DNA of 64,000 nucleotides from Streptomyces hokutonensis (lineage in GTDB: Bacteria; Actinomycetota; Actinomycetes; Streptomycetales; Streptomycetaceae), in the NCBI RefSeq assembly GCF_000376565.1, contig NZ_BARG01000025.1, positions 62,001 to 126,000 of the forward strand, written 5' to 3'. The notes under the pieces are model-generated. The model had not been told where the DNA came from, searched no databases, and worked only from the letters and a program-made list of their open reading frames with translations. The translations under genes were made by a program, and so were the position numbers. Shown in pieces: positions 33,910 to 43,100 of this stretch (position 1 is the stretch's first letter; each line of letters opens with the position of its first letter).

Positions 33910-34661
33910 CCGACTTCGAGGGCCTCAAGGCCCTGGTCACCGGCGGCGCCTCCGGCATCGGCCGGGCCACCGCCGAACTCCTCGCCGAGCGGGGCGCGTC
34001 GGTCGCCGTCCTCGACCTGGACCCGAGCAGTGTCGAGAAGCCGCTGCTCGGCTACCGCGCCGACGTCACCGACGACGCCTCCGTACGACAGGCCGTGGCC
34101 TCCGCGGTCGCCGACCTCGGCGGACTCGACATCGTCGTGAACAACGCGGGCATCGGCGCCCAGGGCACCGTCGAGGACAACGACGACGACGAGTGGCACC
34201 GCGTCCTGGACGTCAACGTCGTCGGCATGGTCCGCGTCACCCGCGCCGCGCTCCCACATCTGCGCGAGTCCTCCCACGCGGCGGTCGTCAACACTTGCTC
34301 CATCGCCGCCACCGCCGGACTGCCCCAACGCGCCCTCTACAGCGCCACCAAGGGCGCCGTGCAGTCCCTCACCCTCGCCATGGCCGCCGACCACCTCCGC
34401 GAGGGCATCCGTGTCAACTGCGTCAACCCCGGTACGGCGGACACTCCTTGGGTCGGCCGCCTCCTCGACTCGGCCGCCGACCCGGCCGCCGAGCGCGCCG
34501 CCCTGGCCGCCCGCCAGCCCTCCGGACGGCTCGTCTCGGCGGCCGAAGTCGCGGGTGCCATCGCCTACTTGGCGAGCCCGCTGTCCGGCGCCACCACCGG
34601 CACCTCGCTCGCCGTGGACGGCGGCATGCAGGGCCTGCGACTGAGGCCGGTGGGCCAATGA
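33906..34661 (+). CDS. SDR dehydrogenase, probable 2-keto-3-deoxy-L-fuconate dehydrogenase
   Basis: The 251-residue classical short-chain dehydrogenase has the NAD-binding motif [10 protein letters not shown] (about 12-21), a DLD motif after strand 2 that favours NAD, NNAGIG, the catalytic Ser in [10 protein letters not shown] and the YSATKG pair. In the non-phosphorylated fucose route this step oxidises 2-keto-3-deoxy-L-fuconate to the 2,4-diketo acid. The assignment to that step is from operon position between dehydratase and fucose dehydrogenase. ATGA overlaps join it to both neighbours. Confidence 0.88.
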   Translation: MTDFEGLKALVTGGASGIGRATAELLAERGASVAVLDLDPSSVEKPLLGYRADVTDDASVRQAVASAVADLGGLDIVVNNAGIGAQGTVEDNDDDEWHRVLDVNVVGMVRVTRAALPHLRESSHAAVVNTCSIAATAGLPQRALYSATKGAVQSLTLAMAADHLREGIRVNCVNPGTADTPWVGRLLDSAADPAAERAALAARQPSGRLVSAAEVAGAIAYLASPLSGATTGTSLAVDGGMQGLRLRPVGQ

Positions 34662-35647
34662 GCACCCTCGGCGCCAGCGGGGTCGAGGTGGGCGGGCTCG
34701 GCCTCGGCGCCGCCCCGCTGGGCAACCTGTTCACCGAGGTCGACGACGAGCAGGCGTACCAGGCCGTCGACACCGCCTGGCAGCAGGGCATTCGCTACTT
34801 CGACACCGCACCCCACTACGGCATCGGCCTGTCCGAGCGGCGTCTCGGCGCCGCGCTGCGCGACCGTCCGCGCGCTCAGTACACGATCTCCACCAAGGTC
34901 GGCCGCCGCCTCGAACCCGTGGGGACGGTGACCGGCGACGACCTCGCCGACGGCTTCGCCGTGCCCGCCACCAGCCGCCGCGTCTGGGACTTCACCGCCG
35001 ACGGGATACGGCGCACCCTGGACGCCAGCCTGGAACGGCTCGGCCTCGACCGCGTCGACATCGTCTACCTCCACGACCCCGACGACCACGCCGAACAGGC
35101 CTTCCGCGAGGGCTATCCCGCCCTGGAGAAACTCCGCGCCGAAGGTGTCGTCGGCGGCATCGGCGCGGGCATGAACCAGGCCGGGATGCTCGCCCGCTTC
35201 ATCCAGGACACGGACGTGGACGTGGTGCTCTGCGCGGGCCGCTACACGCTCCTCGACCAGAGCGCCCTCGCCGAACTCCTCCCGTCCGCCGTCGCACGTG
35301 GCAAGTCCGTCGTCATCGGCGGCGCCTTCAACTCCGGCCTGCTGGCTGACCCGAAGCCGGACGCGACCTACAACTACGCCCAGACACCTGCCGAGTTGCT
35401 CGACCGGGCGCTCCGCATGAAGGAGGCGGCCGAGCGGCACGGCACGACCCTGCGCGCCGCCGCCCTGCAGTTCTGCGCCGCGCACCCGGCCGTGGCGAGC
35501 GTCCTGGTCGGCGCCCGCTCGGCGGCCGAAGTCCGGGACTGCGCCGAGCAGTTCGCGGCCAAGGTACCGGGCGCGTTCTGGCAGGAGCTGCGGGACACGG
35601 GACTGCTGTCCACCGACGCCCCGGTCCCGACCGGGGAGTTGTCATGA
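34658..35647 (+). CDS. Aldo/keto reductase, probable L-fucose dehydrogenase
   Basis: The 329-residue AKR has the catalytic tetrad: Asp and Tyr in FDTAPHYGIGLSERRLG, Lys in YTISTKVGRRL and His in DIVYLHDPDD. It is close to the D-threo-aldose/L-fucose 1-dehydrogenase group by the TAPHYG and YLHDPDD blocks. It would oxidise L-fucose at C1 with NAD(P) to L-fucono-lactone, the first step of the pathway. Its start and stop both overlap neighbours, showing tight coupling. Confidence 0.9.
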   Translation: MSTLGASGVEVGGLGLGAAPLGNLFTEVDDEQAYQAVDTAWQQGIRYFDTAPHYGIGLSERRLGAALRDRPRAQYTISTKVGRRLEPVGTVTGDDLADGFAVPATSRRVWDFTADGIRRTLDASLERLGLDRVDIVYLHDPDDHAEQAFREGYPALEKLRAEGVVGGIGAGMNQAGMLARFIQDTDVDVVLCAGRYTLLDQSALAELLPSAVARGKSVVIGGAFNSGLLADPKPDATYNYAQTPAELLDRALRMKEAAERHGTTLRAAALQFCAAHPAVASVLVGARSAAEVRDCAEQFAAKVPGAFWQELRDTGLLSTDAPVPTGELS

Positions 35648-35958
35648 GAGTGGCCCTCCACACCAAGGTGCGCGCCGACCGCATCGACGCGTACGAGAGC
35701 GCCCACCGCGAGGTCCCCAAGGAACTCACCGCCGCGATCCGGGCCGCCGGTGCCACCTCCTGGACGATCTGGCGCAGCGGCACCGACCTCTTCCACGTCC
35801 TGGAGTGCGCCGACTACGCCCTTCTGCTGGCCGAGCTGGACCAGCTCCCGGTGAACGTCGCCTGGCAGGCCCGCATGGCCCAACTCCTGGACGTGGTGCA
35901 CGACTACACGAGCGAGGGCGCCGACGCCGGCCTGCCCGTCGTATGGGAGCTGCCATGA
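35644..35958 (+). CDS. L-rhamnose/L-fucose mutarotase-like protein (RhaM family)
   Basis: The 104-residue protein begins MRVALHTKVRADRIDAYESA, then YESAHREVPKELTAAIRAAG and TDLFHVLECADY. These are RhaM/DUF718 mutarotase blocks, with His and Tyr as likely catalytic residues. It would speed interconversion of sugar anomers after import. In this operon L-fucose is the expected substrate. Confidence 0.88.
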   Translation: MRVALHTKVRADRIDAYESAHREVPKELTAAIRAAGATSWTIWRSGTDLFHVLECADYALLLAELDQLPVNVAWQARMAQLLDVVHDYTSEGADAGLPVVWELP

Positions 35959-36794
35959 CCGTCGACGCCCACCACCACGTCTGGGACCTCTCCGTCCGCG
36001 ACCAGGACTGGATCACCGGCCCCGAACTCCAGCCGATCCGCCGCGACTTCACCGTCACCGACCTCGAACCCGAGGCACGGGCGGCCGGCGTCGACCGGAC
36101 CGTCCTCGTCCAGACGATCACCGTCGCCGAGGAGACCCCGGAGTTCCTCGCCCTCGCCGACACGCACGACCTGATCGCCGGAGTCGTCGGCTGGACCGAC
36201 CTCACCCGCCCCGACATCGCCGACGAACTGGCCCGGCTGCGCGAACTCCCCGGCGGCCACTACCTGAAGGGCATCCGCCACCAGGTACAGGGCGAACCCG
36301 ACCCGAACTGGCTGCTGCGCCCCGACGTACGCCGGGGCCTCGCCGCCGTGGCCGACGCGGGGCTCGTCTACGACCTGCTCGTGCTGCCCCACCAGTTCCC
36401 GGCCAGCGTCCAGGCAGCCGCGTCCCTGCCCCAACTCACCTTCGTCCTCGACCACTTGGGCAAACCGCCCGTCGCCTCGGGCCGGCTGGAGCCGTGGGAG
36501 GCGGCCCTGCGCTCCCTCGCCGCGCTCCCCAACACCCACTGCAAACTGTCCGGCCTGGTCACGGAGGCCGACTGGAAGACCTGGAGCACCCAGGACCTGC
36601 GCCCCTACACGGACGTAGCGCTCGACGCCTTCGGGCCGGACCGGCTGATGTTCGGCACCGACTGGCCGGTGTGCACCCTGGCGGCGAGCTACGGCGAAGT
36701 CGCCGCAGCGGCAAGTGAGTTGACCGAAGGTCTGAGCGAGGCGGAACGGGCCGAGGTCTTCGAGGGCACCGCAACCCGCGTCTACGGCCTCTGA
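35955..36794 (+). CDS. Amidohydrolase, probable L-fuconolactonase
   Basis: The 279-residue protein is an amidohydrolase-2 family barrel: VDAHHHVWDLSVRDQDWI at the start (HxH-like metal or substrate site), then FVLDHLGKPP, HCKLSGLVTEADW and LMFGTDWPVCTLAASY near the end. Lactonases of sugar acids (fuconolactone, galactarolactone) belong to this family. It would hydrolyse L-fucono-lactone to L-fuconate, between the AKR and the dehydratase. It overlaps the mutarotase stop (ATGA). Its last 13 bases overlap the convergent membrane protein gene. Confidence 0.9.
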   Translation: MTVDAHHHVWDLSVRDQDWITGPELQPIRRDFTVTDLEPEARAAGVDRTVLVQTITVAEETPEFLALADTHDLIAGVVGWTDLTRPDIADELARLRELPGGHYLKGIRHQVQGEPDPNWLLRPDVRRGLAAVADAGLVYDLLVLPHQFPASVQAAASLPQLTFVLDHLGKPPVASGRLEPWEAALRSLAALPNTHCKLSGLVTEADWKTWSTQDLRPYTDVALDAFGPDRLMFGTDWPVCTLAASYGEVAAAASELTEGLSEAERAEVFEGTATRVYGL

Positions 36795-38209
36795 ACCACC
36801 TTAGCCAGCCTGGTCGGCGGGAAATACTCCCGCACGAACGTCCGCTCCCAGCAGGCGCCCGTCTCCCTCAACTCCCGCCAGGTCGTGTAGCGGTAGCGGA
36901 AGAGACGGGCCCGGACGTAACGCGGGGGCGCCTCCGGCGGGAACGGCGAGCGGCGCAGCAGCCGTAGCGTGTCCCGGTCGTTCTCCAGGAGCCGTTCCAC
37001 CAGGGCGCCGAACCACGGGTCGGCGTAGCCGGGGGAGAGCGCCGCGAACCACATCATCCAGTCCAGCCGCAGATGGTACGGCGCGAACTGCCGCGGCCAG
37101 TGGCGCGGTTGGCCCGGCTTGCCCCGGAACTCGTACTCCCGCCAGTCCGAGTCCTCGCGCGGGACGGCGTCCGTCGTGCCCTCGACGACCACCTCGTAGC
37201 GGATGCGGCTGACGTTGCCGAACGCGCCGTAGGTGTTGACCAGATGGAGCGGGTCGAAGGAACGGTTCATGATCTGGTGGCGGGAGACCATGTTGCGGAC
37301 CGGGCGGTGACTGAGCCAGAGCAGCAGGGCGGCGACGGCCAGGACCACCACCTCGTACCAGACGGGCGGTGGGCCGGGGGCGGGTGACGGTGCCGTGCGG
37401 GGGAGTCGGACCGCCGAGAGGGCCAGTGCGATGGTGATCCAGTTCAGCCAGGCGAAGTTGCCGGACAGGACCAGCCACAGCTGGGTCGCGATCATCAGGG
37501 ACGCGGCGGCCGTCGCGACCGGCTGCGGGGTGAACAGCAGGACGGGCACGACGAGTTGGGTGAGATGGTTGGCGGCGACCTCGATCCGGTGCAGGGGCCG
37601 GGGGAGATGGTGGAAGAACCAGCTCAGCGGGCCCGGCATCGGCTGTGTCTCGTGGTGGAAGTCCAGACAGGTCAGCTTCCGCCAGCACGCGTCGCCGCGC
37701 AGCTTGATCAGACCCGCGCCGAACTCGACCCGGAACAGGATCCAGCGCAGCAGGGACAGCACCACGATCGGCGGCGCCACCTCGTCGTTGCCGAGGAGGA
37801 CGGCCAGGAAACCGACCTCCAGCAGCAGCGACTCCCAGCCGAACGCGTACCAGGTCTGGCCGACGTTGACGATCGACAGATACAGCGCCCACGGCAGCAG
37901 CCACAGCAACATCCCGCCCCAGAGGGGGAGTCGGGAGTCGAGCCCGGCGGCGAGCGCGAGCGACACCGCGCAGCCCGCCCACGCGCAGAGCGCGAAGAAG
38001 CGGTCGGTGTAGTGGAGTTGGAAGAGGCTCGGGGCCCGCCCGAACGGCATCCGGCGGACGAACCGGGGGACCGGCAGCATGCCGCGCTCACCGATCAGCG
38101 CACGGAACTGCAGCGCCGCCGTGAGGAACGCGACCAGATAGACACCGGCCAGGGCCCGCTGGAAGACCAGCCGGCTCAGCCAGTAGTCGGGTGCGGTGAA
38201 CCATCCCAC
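36782..38209 (-). CDS. Lipase maturation factor family membrane protein
   Basis: The 475-residue protein has many transmembrane helices in its first 330 residues. LMF-family landmarks are WFTAPDYWLSRLVFQRALAG, GRAPSLFQLHYTDRF, VEFGAGLIKLRGDACWRKLT and LDFHHETQPMPGPLSWFFHH, then the C-terminal soluble block FGNVSRIRYEVVVEG and RLDWMMWFAALS. Human LMF1 folds lipases in the ER; the bacterial role is unknown. No lipase gene is adjacent. GGAGGGAGGAGC precedes the start. Confidence 0.92.
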   Translation of the reverse strand: MGWFTAPDYWLSRLVFQRALAGVYLVAFLTAALQFRALIGERGMLPVPRFVRRMPFGRAPSLFQLHYTDRFFALCAWAGCAVSLALAAGLDSRLPLWGGMLLWLLPWALYLSIVNVGQTWYAFGWESLLLEVGFLAVLLGNDEVAPPIVVLSLLRWILFRVEFGAGLIKLRGDACWRKLTCLDFHHETQPMPGPLSWFFHHLPRPLHRIEVAANHLTQLVVPVLLFTPQPVATAAASLMIATQLWLVLSGNFAWLNWITIALALSAVRLPRTAPSPAPGPPPVWYEVVVLAVAALLLWLSHRPVRNMVSRHQIMNRSFDPLHLVNTYGAFGNVSRIRYEVVVEGTTDAVPREDSDWREYEFRGKPGQPRHWPRQFAPYHLRLDWMMWFAALSPGYADPWFGALVERLLENDRDTLRLLRRSPFPPEAPPRYVRARLFRYRYTTWRELRETGACWERTFVREYFPPTRLAKVVQRP

Positions 38210-38344
38210 GACCGTGCGCTCCTCCCTCCATCGTCACACCCCGTCCGACCGTCACTCTGTGTCTTCCATGCCTCCGGTTGCGTAACCCAAGCGAGTGAAG
38301 CAGACAATAGTGGCGAATCACCCGGCTTGAGGCGGGAGAACACG

Positions 38345-39667
38345 GTGCGCACATCGACCGGAACCATCGCCACGGCCTGCGCGCTCTCGGCGGCGCTCCT
38401 CGTCGCCGGCTGCGGCGGCGCCCACGGCATGAAGTCGAGCGGCAAGGCCACGAAATCGAACGACGAGGTCTTCCTGCAACCCGTCGCGGCCCAGGGCCCC
38501 GACCCCTTCACGGACTCCACGGCCACCGCGCCGAGCGCTCCGCCGCGGGTCACCCGAACGCCGCAGTCGACGCCCACGGGGCCCGCTCCCGCATTGCCGA
38601 CGCCCACGCGGACCTTCTCCGGCGCCACACCCGGCCTCTACGGCGGCACCGCGCGGAGCGGCAGCTGCGATGTCGAGCGGCAGATCGCGTACCTCACCCG
38701 CGACCAGGCCAAGGCCGGCGCCTTCGCGCAGGCCGAGGGGATCTCCCGGAGCGCGATTCCCGGCTATCTGCGCGGGCTGACCTCGGTCGTGCTGCGCGCC
38801 GACACCCAGGTCACCAACCACGGGTACCGAGACGCGAAGGTGACCGGCTTCCAGTCGGTCCTCCAGGCCGGTACCGCCGTCCTCGTCGACAACCGGGGCG
38901 TGCCCCGCGTGCGCTGCGCCTGCGGCAACCCGCTCAAGGCGGGCGTGGCGGGCGGGAACTCCGGCAGCAGCGGACGGGGCTGGACCGGGTACCGGCCCGC
39001 CGAGGTGATCGTAGTGACACCGGCGCCACAGGTGATCACCAACATCACGATCGTCGACGTCGTCGACAACACGTGGATCGAACGGCCCCTCGGTCATCGC
39101 GGGCCGCACCACGACCACGTCGTACGGCCGCCGGACCATGTGCCGTCGGCGACGCGGCCCGGCACCACGCCGGCCCCGCACGGAAGCACCTCTCCGCGCC
39201 CGCACGACAGCCATTCCAGCGCCCCGACCGGAGGAACCGGCACCCCGTCCAGCGGGACGGGCCCTTCGTCGAGCGCCTCGCCGGACCCCTTGCTGAGCGT
39301 CTCCCCGAGCGCCTCCTCGAGCGTCTCCCCGAGCGACGGGAGCGCGTCCCCCGGTGACGGCCGTAGCACCGCACCGGACAAGCCCACCACCCACTGCACG
39401 ACCCCGACCGTCACCGTCACCCCGGGCGCGGCCGGCGGAACGGCGGCCCGGATACCCGCCCCGGGTGCCACGGGCTGCCCCACCGCCACCGTCACGGCCA
39501 CCCCGAGAACGGTCGCGCCCCAGCCGTCCCAGGACCCCGGCTCCCCGGACGAGATCGGCCCGCCGACCGTCCCGGAGACCCCGGATCGGCCCGACGGCGG
39601 TGGGCCGATCCCCGGCGACACCACCAGCAGCATCTTCGACAGCCCCACGGGCGTCTTCGGCGGCTGA
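38345..39667 (+). CDS. Ser/Pro/Thr-rich lipoprotein, DUF6777-like
   Basis: A GTG start gives 440 residues. The signal ends with lipobox LLVAGC, anchoring the mature protein at Cys23. A folded part (about 100-225) has CDVERQIAYLTRDQAKAGAF, VVLRADTQVTNHGYRD and VRCACGNPLKAG with paired cysteines, and ends at WTGYRPAEVIVVTPAP and VDVVDNTWIERPLG. This matches, from memory, DUF6777. The last 190 residues are Pro/Ser/Thr/Gly-rich and probably span the cell wall. Function unknown. Confidence 0.82.
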   Translation: MRTSTGTIATACALSAALLVAGCGGAHGMKSSGKATKSNDEVFLQPVAAQGPDPFTDSTATAPSAPPRVTRTPQSTPTGPAPALPTPTRTFSGATPGLYGGTARSGSCDVERQIAYLTRDQAKAGAFAQAEGISRSAIPGYLRGLTSVVLRADTQVTNHGYRDAKVTGFQSVLQAGTAVLVDNRGVPRVRCACGNPLKAGVAGGNSGSSGRGWTGYRPAEVIVVTPAPQVITNITIVDVVDNTWIERPLGHRGPHHDHVVRPPDHVPSATRPGTTPAPHGSTSPRPHDSHSSAPTGGTGTPSSGTGPSSSASPDPLLSVSPSASSSVSPSDGSASPGDGRSTAPDKPTTHCTTPTVTVTPGAAGGTAARIPAPGATGCPTATVTATPRTVAPQPSQDPGSPDEIGPPTVPETPDRPDGGGPIPGDTTSSIFDSPTGVFGG

Positions 39668-39733
39668 CCGAGCGGTCGGCCGTAGGGGTCCGAGAAGTCG
39701 AATAATCGGGTAAATCCTGGCAAGGTGGGCCGC

Positions 39734-41800
39734 ATGGTTGATCGGGGAGCGAGCGCCCTGTCACTCCCGGACGACTGGCCCGCCCACCCGGACCCGATCC
39801 TGGCGCTCAACCGCATGGGCAGCTTCGACTGGGACCTGGACAACGGCCTGTTCCACATGGACGCCCAGGCCCACGAGGTCTTCGACCTGCGCCCCGACGA
39901 ATACGACGGACGGCCCGAAAGCCTGGCGATCCGGGTACCGCCGCCGGAGGGCTACCGCCTCGACGGTCTCGTCTCCCAGGCGATGAAGGACGGCAGCGAG
40001 AACTACGGCGCCTACTTCCGCATGCGGCTGCGCGACGGCACCCTGCGCTGGACCCACACCCAGGGCTACATCCGGCGCGACGAGACGGGCCGCCCGCGCC
40101 GGATCATCGGCATCATCCGGGACGCCACCCAGGAACTCGCCGAGAACGCGGCCCGCCGTGAACAGGCCGCCCTGGACGCGGCCCGGCGCGACCAGACCAA
40201 CGTCGTCCAGCTCACGACCGCCGCACTCGCGCATGCCCGTACCGTCCAGGACGTCATCGACGTCCTCATGGACACGCACGGGCTCGTCCACCTCGGCGCG
40301 ACCAGACTGGTCATGGGGCTGGTGGAGGCCGGCCGGATCCGCCTGGTCGCCGAGGGCAGCGTCGTACCCGGCAAGGAGGTCCTCCGGATCGACGAGCCGT
40401 ACCCGATGACGGAAGTCGTACGGACGCTCAAGCCGGCGTTCATCGAGTCGCCCGAGGAGTTCGCCGAGCGGTACCCGCTGCTGTGGCAGCACATCGCCGA
40501 ACTGCACATCACCGCGGGCGCCTATCTGCCGCTGATCGCCCAGGCCCGGCCGATCGGCACGATGGGCCTGCTCTACAGCGACCGGCGCGGTTTCTCGGCG
40601 GAGGAGCGCAATGTGCTGGTCGCGCTGGGCAGCAGCATCGCGCAGAGCCTGCAGCGCGCCATGTTCTACGAGCAGGAGAAGGACCTCGCCCAGGGCCTCC
40701 AGCAGGCGATGCTGCCGCGCGCCATCCCGAGCGTGCCGGGCGCCGACGTCGCGGTGCGCTACCGGTCGGCAAAGCTCGGGCGGGACATCGGCGGTGACTG
40801 GTACGACCTGATCCCGCTGCCCGGCGGGCGGGTCGGCGCGGTCATCGGCGACGTCCAGGGCCACGACACGCACGCCGCCGCCGTCATGGGGCAGCTGCGG
40901 ATCGTCCTCAAGGCGTACGCGGCGGAGGGGCACACCCCGGCCACCGTGATGGCCCGTGCCTCCGTCTTCCTGCACGAACTCGACACCGACCGCTTCGCCA
41001 CCTGCCTCTACGCCGAGGCCGACCTGTCCACCGGAGTGGTCCAGGTGGTCCGGGCCGGTCATATCGACCCGCTGGTGCGGCAGTTGGACGGGACCTGCCG
41101 TCGTATGCCCGTCGTGGGCGGGCTGCCGCTGGGTCTGTCCGCGGAGTTCGGGCGGCTCGAATACCCCGTCTCCACCCTCGAACTCGACCCCGGCCAGACC
41201 CTGGTGCTGTGCACCGACGGCCTCGTCGAACAGCCCGGCGCGGACCTCGACGACGGACTGCAGACCCTCACCGCGCTCATCGCCTCCGGCCCCGACGACG
41301 TACGCGACCTCGCCGACCTGCTCATCGACGTGGCCGAGGAACGCGGCGGCGAGGACGACGTGGCACTGCTCCTGCTGCGCCGCCGCGGCCTCGACGCCCC
41401 GCGCTCCGGCGGGCGGCTCCAGCAGCATGTGGCGCCTGGCGACTCCGAGGCCCTCACCGAGGCCCGGCACATGATCCGGGCCGCCGTCCGGGCCTGGGGC
41501 GGGCGTGAGCGCGCCGACGAGGTCGAACTCGTCGCCGACGAGCTGATCACCAACGCCCTGATGCACACCGAGGGCTCCGCGATCGTCACCCTCAGGGTCC
41601 TCAACGGCCCCGACCGCCGGCTGCGCGTCGAGGTCGAGGACTCCTCCAGCGCCCTCCCGCGCCGCCGCGAGGCCGGCGAGGACGGCGTCTCCGGGCGCGG
41701 TCTCCTCCTCGTCGACCTGCTCACGGACGTGTGGGGCGTGGAGGCGCGCGGCAGCGGCAAGTGCGTGTGGTGCGAGTTCGTGGTGCCGGACCGGAGCTGA
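39734..41800 (+). CDS. PAS-GAF-PP2C phosphatase with C-terminal HATPase
   Basis: The 688-residue soluble protein has an N-terminal PAS domain (about 20-140, with LRWTHTQGYIRRDETGRPRR), a GAF domain (about 155-310, VQDVIDVLMDTHGLVHLGA), a SpoIIE/RsbU-type PP2C domain (about 325-545, GRDIGGDWYDLIPL and GDVQGHDTHAA with metal Asp residues, GEDDVALLLLRR at the end) and a GHKL ATPase domain (about 560-685, VELVADELITNALMHTE, GRGLLLVDLL). Streptomyces has many such proteins, thought to set anti-sigma/anti-anti-sigma phosphorylation. The ATG at 39734 follows AAGGTGG; GTG at 39725 is an alternative. Confidence 0.93.
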   Translation: MVDRGASALSLPDDWPAHPDPILALNRMGSFDWDLDNGLFHMDAQAHEVFDLRPDEYDGRPESLAIRVPPPEGYRLDGLVSQAMKDGSENYGAYFRMRLRDGTLRWTHTQGYIRRDETGRPRRIIGIIRDATQELAENAARREQAALDAARRDQTNVVQLTTAALAHARTVQDVIDVLMDTHGLVHLGATRLVMGLVEAGRIRLVAEGSVVPGKEVLRIDEPYPMTEVVRTLKPAFIESPEEFAERYPLLWQHIAELHITAGAYLPLIAQARPIGTMGLLYSDRRGFSAEERNVLVALGSSIAQSLQRAMFYEQEKDLAQGLQQAMLPRAIPSVPGADVAVRYRSAKLGRDIGGDWYDLIPLPGGRVGAVIGDVQGHDTHAAAVMGQLRIVLKAYAAEGHTPATVMARASVFLHELDTDRFATCLYAEADLSTGVVQVVRAGHIDPLVRQLDGTCRRMPVVGGLPLGLSAEFGRLEYPVSTLELDPGQTLVLCTDGLVEQPGADLDDGLQTLTALIASGPDDVRDLADLLIDVAEERGGEDDVALLLLRRRGLDAPRSGGRLQQHVAPGDSEALTEARHMIRAAVRAWGGRERADEVELVADELITNALMHTEGSAIVTLRVLNGPDRRLRVEVEDSSSALPRRREAGEDGVSGRGLLLVDLLTDVWGVEARGSGKCVWCEFVVPDRS

Positions 41801-41831
41801 CCCCACGCGCCGCTGATGGCACCCTGGACGT

Positions 41832-42695
41832 ATGCCGGAACTTCCCGAGGTCGAAGCGCTGAAGGACTTCCTGACCGAACACCTCGTCGGCCACGAGATC
41901 GTACGGGTGCTGCCCGTCGCCATCAGCGTCCTGAAGACGTACGACCCTCCGCCCACCGCGCTGGAGGGACACGAGGTGGTGGCCGTGCACCGGTACGGGA
42001 AGTTCCTGGACGTCGAGACGGACGGCGGCCCGCACTTCGTGACCCACCTCGCCCGGGCGGGCTGGCTGCACTGGAAGGACCGCCTCCCCGACGGCCCGCC
42101 CCGCCCCGGCAAGGGCCCGCTCGCGCTCCGCGTGGCCCTGGAGACCGGCGAGGGCTTCGACCTCACGGAGGCGGGCACGCAGAAGCGCCTCGCGGTGTAC
42201 GTCGTGACCGACCCGCAGTCCGTCCCGGGCGTCGCCCGCCTCGGCCCCGACCCGCTGGCCGACGACTTCGACGAGCCGCGCTTCGCCGGACTCCTCAAGG
42301 ACGAACGCCGTCAGCTCAAGGGCGCGCTGCGCGACCAGACCCTGATCGCCGGGGTGGGCAACGCGTACAGCGACGAGATCCTGCACGCGGCGAAGATGAG
42401 CCCCTTCAAACTGGCCGCGTCCCTGACCCCGGCCGAGACCCACACGCTCTACACGGCCCTGCGCACGACACTCCTCGACGCCATCGAGCGCTCCCGGGGC
42501 GTCGCGGCGGGCCGCCTCAAGGCGGAGAAGAAGAGCGGCCTACGCGTCCACGGCCGCACCGGCCAGCCCTGCCTGGTCTGCGGCGACACCATCCGCGAAG
42601 TCTCCTTCAGCGACTCCTCCCTCCAGTACTGCCCCACCTGCCAAACGGGCGGCAAGCCGCTCGCGGACCGACGGATGTCGCGACTGCTCAAGTAG
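41832..42695 (+). CDS. Fpg/Nei-family DNA glycosylase
   Basis: The 287-residue protein starts MPELPEVEALKDFL, so mature Pro1 and Glu2, the catalytic N-terminus of Fpg/Nei, are present. A helix-two-turn-helix (LIAGVGNAYSDEILHAAKMS) is followed by a C-terminal zinc finger (CLVCGDTIREVSF then YCPTCQTGG). It excises oxidised bases and nicks the AP site. Streptomyces has several paralogues, so it is not necessarily the main MutM. Confidence 0.93.
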   Translation: MPELPEVEALKDFLTEHLVGHEIVRVLPVAISVLKTYDPPPTALEGHEVVAVHRYGKFLDVETDGGPHFVTHLARAGWLHWKDRLPDGPPRPGKGPLALRVALETGEGFDLTEAGTQKRLAVYVVTDPQSVPGVARLGPDPLADDFDEPRFAGLLKDERRQLKGALRDQTLIAGVGNAYSDEILHAAKMSPFKLAASLTPAETHTLYTALRTTLLDAIERSRGVAAGRLKAEKKSGLRVHGRTGQPCLVCGDTIREVSFSDSSLQYCPTCQTGGKPLADRRMSRLLK

Positions 42696-43074
42696 CGGGG
42701 CCCTGCTGCCAGAGGTCGGTCCCGTCACGTCCGCCGGGGTCCGCAGCCAACAGGTCCTCGTGCAGCCCCGGGAGCACCTGCCCGGTCGGTGAACCGTCCG
42801 TGTGCGTCGCCACGACCACCCAGCCGCCGACCGCGTCCGGGTCGTGCCCGGGGCCGCCCTCGTCGAGGGTGTCGAGCGTCGCGAACACCGCCTCGTACGC
42901 GACGGCCCGGACCAGGCGGAGGAGATCGTCCCTGTCCGCCCCGGCGGCAAGCAGCCTTTGGGCGGCCGGGAGTTGATCCAGCGCGCCGGGGGCGCCCCAG
43001 CCGTCGATCGCGTCGCGCCACAGGCCGCGCAGCAGTACGGATCGGGTGGCCTGAGCCGACCCGGTGTCGTCCAT
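42688..43074 (-). CDS. Hypothetical protein, 128 residues
   Basis: From the ATG at 43074 the protein reads MDDTGSAQATRSVLLRGLWR, then DLLRLVRAVAYEAVFATLD and GGWVVVATHTDGSPTGQVLP. Coding bias is good. The pattern resembles small actinobacterial proteins of unknown function; I do not recognise a named domain. It overlaps the Fpg stop by eight bases in convergent orientation and lies 26 bp after the SDR gene on the same strand, so it may be its second operon gene. Confidence 0.7.
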   Translation of the reverse strand: MDDTGSAQATRSVLLRGLWRDAIDGWGAPGALDQLPAAQRLLAAGADRDDLLRLVRAVAYEAVFATLDTLDEGGPGHDPDAVGGWVVVATHTDGSPTGQVLPGLHEDLLAADPGGRDGTDLWQQGPAT

Positions 43075-43100
43075 CGCCACAGGATGCCCTGCCGATCGGC

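Noticed and set aside
39761..42298. An 845-codon antisense frame across the PP2C and Fpg genes
   Set aside because: It spans two well-recognised genes on the other strand and gives Gly/Arg/Val-rich sequence without motifs.
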